The notes under the pieces are model-generated. The model saw only the letters and a list, made by a program, of their open reading frames with translations, did not search any database and had not been told where the DNA came from. A stretch of 64,000 nt of DNA from Phyllostachys edulis (taxonomy: Eukaryota; Streptophyta; Magnoliopsida; Poales; Poaceae). Below, in pieces: positions 56,519 through 64,000 of this stretch. Position 1 is the stretch's first letter; the number at the start of each line of letters is the position of its first letter. Where the stretch lies: positions 22,549,022 to 22,613,021 of the forward strand of contig CM070563.1 of NCBI GenBank assembly GCA_036346405.1. Direction: 5' to 3'. The position numbers were made by a program, and so were the translations under genes.

Positions 56519-58120
56519 GCGCAAAACATAGTCGTTCCGAAGGCCACTCCTCGGCGACTAGGGAGTCTCGCACCTCGAGTGCCTTGCCTTGGCGAAGAGA
56601 CCTCGCATACCGCACTCAAACGCGCAAAACCTAGTCGTTCCGAAGGCCGCGCCTCAGCGACTAGGGAGTCTCCCGCCTCGAGTGCCTTGCCTCGGCGAGG
56701 AGACCTTGCACATTCGTGCTCAAACGCGCAAAACCTAGTCGTTCCGAAGGCCTCGCCTTGGCGACTAGAGAGTCTCCCGCCTTGAGTGCCTTGCCTCGGC
56801 GGGGAGACCTCCCACATTCACGCTCAAACGCGCAAAACCTAATTGTTCCGAAGGCTGCGCCTCAGCGACTAGAGAGTTTTCCGCCTCGAGTGCCTTGCCT
56901 CGGCGGGGAGACCTCGCACATTCGCGCTCAAATGCGCAAAACCTAGTCATTCTGAAGGCCCCGCCTTGGCGACAAGGGAGTCTCCCGCCTCGAGTGCCTT
57001 GCCTCAGTGGGGAGACCTCACACATTCGCGCTCAAACGCACAAAACCTAGTCGTTCCGAAGGCCCAGCCTCGGCGACTAGGGAGTCTCCCGCCTCGAGTG
57101 CCTTGCCTTGGCGGGGAGACATCACACATTCATGCTCAAACATGCAAAACCTAGTCGTTCTGAAGGCCGCGCCTCAGTGACTAGAGAGTCTCTTGCCTCG
57201 AGTGCCTTACCTCGGCGGGGAGACCTCGCACATTCGCGCTCAATCACGCAAAAACCTAGTCGTTCCGGAGGCCCCACCTCGGCAACTAGGGAGTCTCCCG
57301 CCTCGAGTGCCTTGCTTCGGCGGAGAGACCTCGCATACCGCGCTCAAACGCGCAAAACCTAGTCGTTCCGAAGGCCGCGCCCCGGCGACTAGGGAGTCTC
57401 TCGCCTTGAGTGCCTTACCTCGGTGGAGAGACCTTGCATAGCGTGCTCAATCGCGCAAAAATCTAGTCGTTTCGGAGGCCCCGCCTCGGCGACTAGGGAG
57501 TCTACCGCCTCGAGTGCCTTACCTCGGCGGAGAGACCTCGCATACCGCACTCAAACACGCAAAACCTAGTCGTTCCAAGGGCCGCGCCTCAGTGGCTAGG
57601 GAGTCTCCCGCCTCGAGTGCCTTGCCTCGGTGGGAAGACCTCGCACATTCGCGCTCAATCGCGCAAAAACCTAGTCGTTCCGAAGGCCCCGCCTCGGTGA
57701 CTAGGGAGTCTCCCGCCTCGAGTGCCTTGCCTCAGTGGCAAGACCTCGCATACCACGCTCAAACACGCAAAACCTAGTCGTTCCAAAAGCCGCGCCTCGG
57801 CAACTAGGGAGTCTCCTGCCTCGAGTGCCTTGCCTCGGCGGGGAGACCTCGCACATTCGCGCTCAATTGCGCAAAAACCTAGTCATTCCGGAAGCCCCGC
57901 CTCGGCGACTAGGGAGTCTCCCGCCTCGAGTGCCTTGCCTCGGTGGAGAGACCTCGCATACCACACTCAAACGCGCAAAACCTAGTCGTTCTGAAGGCCG
58001 CGCCTTGGCGACTAGGGAGTCTCCCGCCTCGAGTGGCTTACCTCAGCGGGGAGACCTCACGCATTCGCGCTCAATCGTGCAAACCCCTAGTCGTTCCGAA
58101 GGCCGTGCCTCGGCGACTAG
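56519..58120. repeat. Tandem array 2, 104-bp units (about 15 copies)
   Basis: The unit contains 'cgcaaaacctagtcgttccg' + 'aaggccgcgcctcggcgact' + 'agggagtctcccgcctcgag' + 'tgccttgcctcggcggggag' + 'acctcgcacattcgcgctca' + 'aacg'. Spacing measured at 56631, 56735 and 56839 is 104 bp. Two unit subtypes alternate in part ('cgcacattcgcgctcaa' versus 'cgcataccgcactcaa'), suggesting a higher-order structure. Frames on the plus strand cycle through three registers and are not genes. Confidence 0.95.
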
Positions 58121-58499
58121 CAATTGGATTGCACTGGGAACACGCAAAGCCCACGAAAGTACTATCCTTAGAATTATAAGATCTAGCTACGCCCGAAAAA
58201 TAGAATCACCGTTTCTAAACAGAGCGGGCATGTGCAAAAATAGCTGTAACTTGTTGCACTTTTGGCTCCCATTCAATGAAAAAGCAGCAAGGTGCCACAA
58301 CAAACACAAAGCCACCGTGCATGGCCTTCGGCCTCGATGCAAGCCAATACCATCCACAGACAAGATTGCCTCGACGAAGGCGACACGCAAAGCCAACCCT
58401 GGCATAGCCCGGTCCCAAGACCAAAACATACCAGGGGGGACAGCGTCATCCTCGCCAACACAACAAAGCATCAGGGCTCCCCAGAGCCCTACCTAAAAA
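58121..58499. other. Unique spacer between arrays 2 and 3
   Basis: Non-repetitive DNA. A 108-codon plus-strand frame (58292-58618) overlaps it and runs into array 3, without a recognisable motif. No gene is called. Confidence 0.4.
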
Positions 58500-58995
58500 A
58501 GTTGGGGGACGGCGTTATCAGCTTCGCCTCCCCCTCGCTAGCTTTGAGCTCCGCAAGCGAGCCCAATCAAAAAGAAAGTTGGGAGATGGCGTTCTCGGCT
58601 TCGCCTCCCCCTTGCTAGCTTTGGGCTCCACAAAGCGAGCCTGATCAAAAAGAAAGTTGGGGGATGGCGTTCTCGGCTTCGCCTCCCCCTCGCTAGCTTT
58701 GGGCTCTGCAAGCGAGCCCAATCAAAAAGAAAGTTAGGGGACGGCGTTCTCGGCTTCGCCTCCCCCTCGCTAGCTTTGGGCTCCGCAAGTGAGCCCAATC
58801 AAGAAACAAAGTTGGGGGAGAGCGTTCTCGGCTTCGCCTCCCCCTCGCTAGCTTTGGGCTCCACAAGCGAGCCCAATCAAAAAAAATGTTGGGGGACGGC
58901 GTTCTCGGCTTTGCCTCCCCTCGCTAGCTTTGGGCTCCGCAAACGAGCCCAATCAAAAAGAAAGTTGGGGGATGGCGTTCTCGGCTTCGCCTCCG
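58500..58995. repeat. Tandem array 3, about 77-bp units (about 6.4 copies)
   Basis: The unit contains 'gttgggggacggcgttctcg' + 'gcttcgcctccccctcgcta' + 'gctttgggctccgcaagcga' + 'gcccaatcaaaaagaaa'. Starts near 58501, 58578 and 58656. The array is followed by a 70-bp spacer. Confidence 0.95.
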
Positions 58996-59069
58996 AGTAG
59001 GACCATCGCAAACAGTCACACCGAAGAAGTAATCAAATACGAAGGTAGCGACGACAGCCGCGACTCACC

Positions 59070-60065
59070 GCCCGCCTCGAGGCTGTAGCCTCGGCGGGGC
59101 GACCCCGACGCGCCGCCCGCCTCAAGGACCATGCCTCGGTGTGGCGGGCCGTGTCGACTTCGCCCACACGGGCTCTACCGCTGCTCACCACCAGCCTCGA
59201 GGCTGTAGCCTCGGCGGGGCGACCTCGACGCGCCGCCCACCTCTATGACCATGCCTCGGCGTGGCGGCCCCACATCGACCTCGCCCACACGGGCTCTACC
59301 GCTGCTCACCGCCCGCCTTGAGGTTGTAGCCTCGGCAGGGTGACCCCAACGCCCGCCTCGAGGCCATGCCTCGGCGTCTGCGGCTCCGCGTCGACTTCGC
59401 CCACACGGGCTCTACCGCTGCTCACCGCCCCCCTCGAGGACCATGCCTCGGCGTGGTGGCCCCACGTCGACCTCTCCCACACAGGCTCTACCACTGCTCA
59501 CCGCCCGCCTCGAGCTGTAGCCTCGGCAGGCGGTCCGGCAGCCGCCCGCCTCGAGGCCATGCCTCGGCGTGGCGGCTCGTGTCGACCTCGCCCACCACGG
59601 GCTCTCACTGCTCACGCCCGACCTCGAGGCTGTAGCCTCGGCGGGGCGACCACCATGCCTCGGCGTGGCGGCTCCAAATCAACTTCACCCACACGGGCTC
59701 TACAGCTGCTTACCGCCCGCCTCGAGCCTGTAGCCTCGGCGGGGCGACCACCATGCCTTGGCGTGGCAGCTCCGCGTCGACTTCGCCCACACGGGCTCTA
59801 CCGCTGCTCACCGCCCGTCTTGAGGTTGTAGCCTCGGCGGGGCGACTCCAACGCGCCGCCCGCCTCGAGGACCATGCCCCAGCATGGCGGCCCAACGTCG
59901 ACCTCGCCCGACGGCACTACTGCTGCTCACGCCCGCCTCGAGGCTGTAGCCTTGGCGGGGCGACCCCGACGCGCCGCCCGCCTCGAGGACCATGCCTCGG
60001 CGTGGTGGCCCCGCGTCGACCTCGCCCACACGGGCTCTATCGCTGCTTACCGCACGCCTCGAGGC
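59070..60065. repeat. Tandem array 4, about 120-bp units (about 8 copies)
   Basis: The unit combines 'gcctcgaggctgtagcctcg' + 'gcggggcgaccccgacgcg' with 'gaccatgcctcggcgtggcg' and 'gtcgacttcgcccacacggg' + 'ctctaccgctgctcaccgcc'. The first spacings are 120 bp (59077, 59197, 59317); later units have internal deletions. The array is cut at 60070 by a gypsy LTR. Confidence 0.95.
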
Positions 60066-60069
60066 TTAG

Positions 60070-61253
60070 TGTAACACCCTGATTTTGAGAGCCTTTTTGA
60101 AAATTTTCAAAATAAAAAGAACCATTTGGTTTTGATGAGAATTCAAAGCTTAACCTGAGAATTTCACAATTTGAAGTGTTTAAAATGACTAAACTAAACT
60201 TCAACTAATCCAAAGCTTGGTTCTTTTGGTATTGCTCTAGCTCTCTGGAGCTGTCTTTCCTTTTCATGGTAGGATTTCCTTTCCTCCGTCCTATTTGGAC
60301 ATTCTCTTATGTCCAGACCTTTCCTCTTGTTTGACCTCGGATGTTGCTTTCTCCTCCTTGTTTAATCGAATCTTCCCTTTTCCTTTGGAGATCCCTCTCT
60401 GTTGGGACCTCCCTTTTGTTAAGATCACCTTCCTGGTCCAGCCCATTCTTTGGGTCAGGACCTTTCTTAATCTCCTTCGTAGTTAAACCTCCCCCTGAGG
60501 TTTAGACTTTTCTTGTAGCCAGACCTCCCCTGAGGTCTAGATTGTCCTTGCCACTAGACCTCTTCTGAGGGCTAGACCATCTTTGTGGTTTTGACCTTTC
60601 TCTTTATTTGGACACCCCCTAGGGCTAGACTTCCCTTGTGTTTAGACCCTCTGTGTGTCTAGACCTTCCCTTGGTTTGGGTCTCTTTGGACCCCTTTGTT
60701 GGCTTGAATCTCTCTTGGGATTTAGACCTCCTCCTGGTCCAAGCCTTCCTCTCTGTTTAAACCTCTTTGTGGTTTGGACCTCCTTAGGTCTAGACCCCCT
60801 CTCTGGTCCCTCCTTGGTTTAGACCTCCTTAGGTCTGGACCTTCCAAGTGCTTGAACCTCCCTAGGTCCAAACCTCCCTCCTTGGGTCTTCTATGGCTTA
60901 AAACCTTCCCAGGCCTACGCCTTCCTTATGTTCATTTGAGTTCCTTCGGAACCCTCTTGAAACTTTTTGTGTTCACTCGGACTTCCTCTTTGCTTTGGTC
61001 CATGTAACCCTATCGGAAAGTTCCTTTCTCTGCCAACCTGGTGTTACTGCTCCCAACTCGCGGTAATACCTTTTCTCGGGACCTCCATGTGGACCTCCTC
61101 GTGTCCTTTGAATCTCCTTGAACTCATTTGGACCTCCCTTGATCAAATCTGACCGCTTAAGACCTCCCTTTTGATCTCCCCCGTTGGATTCCCCTCGGAC
61201 TTGGACCTCCTATGCCTTTTGTGCGGTCCGATCCAGCGCCTTATGTCCTCTAG
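60070..61253 (+). mobile_element. 5' part of a gypsy-type LTR
   Basis: It begins TGTAACACCCTGATTTTGAG at 60070 and follows the solo LTR at 29600 in its first 150 bases ('attttcaaaataaaaagaac', 'catttggttttg', 'caaagcttaac'), then shows the same 'gacctcc'-rich body and the 'gtgcggtccga(t/a)cca' string (61211 versus 30618). The 60-bp tandem array of the 29600 copy is not present in that form. At 61254 it is interrupted by another LTR in the opposite orientation; the rest lies outside the window. It inserted into array 4, with CTTAG as the left flank. Confidence 0.75.
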
Positions 61254-64000
61254 TGTCGAACCCGGGAGCGAAGGATCCCGAATTCTCTGTGTTCATACAC
61301 TAGTCCAGGATTTCTTGTGTACACAGTTAAACAAAAGTGATAATCAAAACATATCACGCATTTTATTAATAATTATTCAGAGTTTATTACAAACGGGCCT
61401 GAGGCCAAATAAAGTAAAACACAGCGGAAATAAAATAGTAGTAGTAGACCCAACGATTCACCACAGGCAATAAATGCGGGGGAGCGTGGCCTAAGCATCG
61501 ATGTCCTCACCGTCTTGATAGAAGTCTTCTCTGAATAAAGATTATTGAGAAGAGTAAGCACTACCTTTGTGCTTGCAAGCTACACCAGAAGTAAATGTGA
61601 TTGAATGCATGCATAAAGTGAGCAAAGGGTAATGGCGGGGTTTATTTGCATAAGACAAACATTTTCAGGTTTAAATACTCTTAGTAATTTCCAAGGCCAT
61701 TTTAGAATAAGATCAAAATCATATTTCAATTTCTCAATGTCAAGTGTAGGATGAACCTCCATACACAAATGGTGAAGGACTACCCCCCCCCTTACACCAG
61801 GCTTCTGCCCAATCCCCTTTTCATAAACCAGGTGACAAGTCTTTTTAAACAAAACCAGAGACTAACTTTGAGTGGCTTCATTAAGCATGTCCATGACCGT
61901 GGACACGGCTATTGAATAGATTAATACTCTGCGAGTTAGTGCGGCTTACCCACAAGAGATAGTTTGCTTATTATGTCGGCCAATACACGCGCTTAGTGGC
62001 GTGCGACTAAGCGACTATCACGAGGCCTTTACCCTACACTATTTCAACATAATTATGCTGCTAAGGTTTCAGTGTCGAAGGCTTCGCACCAACGACTACC
62101 CCTCTTGCGCCATGTGGGTATCATTAATAAGTCTTCACGACTCCCACATCTTTCCAAGACATAAACATGGTGAGATAATATAGCTTATTTGGCCAAGTCT
62201 GTCCAATTCTAGACTTGTGGTGGTACGAGTTTGGCTTAACATCCATGCCCGCATGACCGGTCCTTACATGGTGGGTGACTTCCAAAACAAACCACAGGTC
62301 TCAAACATTATTTGTATTGAGCCGTGCATGAACTTGCACCCACCAACAATCAATTCACCCAAGTCTAAACCAATTTCATTTATTTTTCTTTTGTCAAGAC
62401 ATTTTCCAATCATCTATGGTAAAAACAATACCATAGATTCATTTTCAAAACAACTTTATATTTTGGCAAAATTCCCAAATCATCTTTTGGTCTAAGCAAT
62501 GACTAAGCATAAATATCTTAATTATTTTACTAAGGTGATAAGGGCATGGCATTCCAAGCATCAAGATTGGCTATACAAAGGAATTGGCATAACTAAGAAT
62601 TAAAACAGGAATTTAAAATACTTGGATACAAATATGCATGCAATAATAACTTTAAAAACAGAATTAATTAACTTTGAAATACTGGGATCAAGATGGTCAA
62701 GAATGTAACTTGCCTTCGTTGAAGTCTTGAGATTCTAAACCCTCTGAAAGATCTACCTCTCGGAATCGTCAAACTCTATCTGGCGAGAATACGACAAATT
62801 CAAATGAAATTCAAATAAATCCAAAAATACAAATCAAATTAACTCCAAATGAAATTATTTTATTTTATTTAGCTAGATAATAATTTTCTAAGATTTTAGC
62901 AATTTGAATCACTCAATTTGAAGTTGTGGTTCAAAAGATATGAATTTTACAAGTTTTAACCTAAATTTGATATTTAAAAGAATTTCTAAAATTAAATACA
63001 GATTCAAAATAGCTTCAAATTAAATAATTTTGGTTTAGTTAGCTAGATAATGATTTTACATGAATTTAGAAATTTAAAACACCCAATTTGGAGATTGGAT
63101 GCAAAAGTTATGAATTTTAGAAGTTTAAACCTAAATCTGAAATTTAAATGAAATTCCCGGTTTATTTTTCTAAAGGAAAATCCATTTATTGCGCAAGTCA
63201 AGCGTCGACTGGGAATTTCAGGATTTTAAGGAATTAAAATAATTCCCGACATGCGGGCCCCACGTGTCATAGACACAGTCCATGTGAATTGAGTCCACGG
63301 GACTTCTGGCTCAAGGGTTTGTGTAGAGGTGGTGGGGTGAGGGTGATGTGGCGCCATGTAGGCGGCCACGTGGGTCCTGGTGCTGGCGTGGCGTATGATT
63401 TGGCGCTGGTGTGGCTGCATCCCGGCCCGACAAAGCGAGACCGCGACGAAGCTTCGCCGGCGTTCCACGCCGCGGCGAGTCACGTGGATGATACCAACAG
63501 AGAGAGGGTGAGATGGGGATTCTGGTGTGTTACCTTGGGGTGGTGGAACGGGACGTTTTGGTCGTCGGCGGCAAGGTTAGGCGGGCGGCTGGGTCGTTGA
63601 CGAGGAGGTGCTCGGGATTCTCTCGCACTTGAGAGCGCGCAATGGCTTCACGACGAGATGGTGATGCCGTAGATGTGGACGTCGAGGCCTGGGCGGAGAC
63701 GAGGGCGCCGGATTTCGCGAAAAACCGAAGGTTCACCGCCGGTGAAGAACCTTGAAATCGGGGCACTACGGGAGGAGGAGAGCAATGGGTGGTGGTGTTG
63801 TGGTGTGGAGAGGAAGGCGCTCGGGGCTCCTTTATAGGGCGGGGGGGCGAGCTTCAGAGGGCGCAAGAAGGCCCGTCTTGACGCGGCGAGGATTAAGGGA
63901 TTCGGCAGCACGTGAATGGAAAGAAAAGGTCGTGTCGGAGGCGGGGAGATCACGGGTTTAAATCGCGCGTCAATTGGGGAATGCGGCGATTTGACGCATA
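61254..64000 (-). mobile_element. Gypsy-type LTR, minus orientation (right end outside window)
   Basis: On the minus strand the sequence ends ...GAGCGAAGG... at 61270 and 'cccgggttcgaca' at 61254, with the same terminal pattern ('ggactagtg', 'cacagag', 'ggatcc', 'cgaca') as the LTR ending at 660. A TATA-like CTATAAAGG on the minus strand at about 63829-63837 and about 2.6 kb of AT-rich transcribed-type DNA down to 61254 fit a long LTR. The region 62800-63180 is very AT-rich; 63240-64000 is GC-rich with compositional frames only. The LTR start is beyond 64000. No internal genes are present. It inserted into the LTR at 60070. Confidence 0.7.

Larger units (their letters stand above)
54320..60069 (+). 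mobile_element. Large retrotransposon derivative (Dasheng/RIRE2-like), no gag or pol
   Basis: A 5' LTR of about 410 bp (54320-54732) is followed by the primer-binding-site string TTGGCGCCGTCC at 54734. The following 5.3 kb contain no gag, protease, integrase or reverse transcriptase motif; instead there is a GC-rich block and four tandem arrays. From memory the LTR resembles those of the rice RIRE2/Dasheng pair, in which the non-autonomous member lacks coding genes. At 60070 a gypsy LTR has inserted in the last array, so the 3' LTR lies beyond the window. Mobilisation would need proteins from an autonomous relative. Confidence 0.7.

Noticed and set aside
56519..58120. Tandem array 2 as a repeat protein gene
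   Set aside because: A 104-bp unit shifts frame at every copy; the overlapping frames are short and only reflect the repeat.
63226..63961. Frames of 70-100 codons at the right edge
   Set aside because: They lie in the GC-rich promoter-side part of an LTR and show no motif.

Overview
The window looks like a transposon-dense, gene-poor stretch of a grass genome, most likely rice or another Oryza. The reasons are CACTA elements with arrays of the CACAGACGGTTC subterminal motif, gypsy LTRs several kb long that begin TGTAAC, a Dasheng/RIRE2-like element full of tandem repeats, Tourist and Stowaway MITEs, and one monocot-style WW-domain gene. The species is an inference; no sequence search was possible. 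Only one host gene appears intact: a two-exon WW-domain protein resembling CURLY FLAG LEAF1 (42828-43451, +).

Layout, left to right. (1) 1-660 is the 3' part of a gypsy-type LTR that interrupts a MULE transposase remnant (661-1075, -). (2) 1590-7073 is a gene-fragment-bearing non-autonomous hAT element with a perfect 8-bp target duplication. A second hAT element (1898-6234), carrying a transposase gene broken by a stop codon, sits inside its captured gene fragment. (3) 7905-20104 is a CACTA element on the minus strand (CACTA-1), with a TNP2-type transposase and an Ulp1-like protease gene. It contains a solo LTR, a Tourist MITE and a tandem duplication. (4) After a 1.16-kb GC-rich spacer, a second and more damaged copy of the same family (CACTA-2, 21261 to about 34682) runs on the plus strand, head to head with the first. 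It contains a 1.87-kb hAT element and a 4.0-kb solo LTR. (5) 34683-41160 is a jumble: a chain of small hairpins, two retroelement gene remnants, a solo LTR and a candidate Pack-MULE with a possible RING-type ligase fragment.

(6) 41160-46680 holds the WW-domain gene and AT-rich intergenic DNA with microsatellites and a fold-back MITE. (7) 46800-49800 holds LINE and copia pol remnants and a Stowaway MITE. (8) 50842-52074 is a non-autonomous hAT element in front of a weakly supported two-exon transcription unit. (9) 54320-60069 is a large retrotransposon derivative with no recognisable gag or pol but four successive tandem arrays (units of about 69, 104, 77 and 120 bp). (10) The right edge has two gypsy LTRs, one inserted into the other.

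Nesting gives a relative history. MULE and CACTA sequences are the oldest layer. hAT elements, solo LTRs and MITEs came later and often keep perfect target duplications. Every transposase or pol gene seen carries stops, frameshifts or deletions, so no autonomous element is evident. The two CACTA copies complement each other for interpretation: both keep TNP2, the protease-like gene and parts of a third, unrecognised reading frame. The most distinctive signals are this third CACTA frame, the repeat-rich block that separates oppositely directed CACTA units, the hairpin chain at 34700-34900, and the frame-preserving 69-bp intron inside the WW domain.
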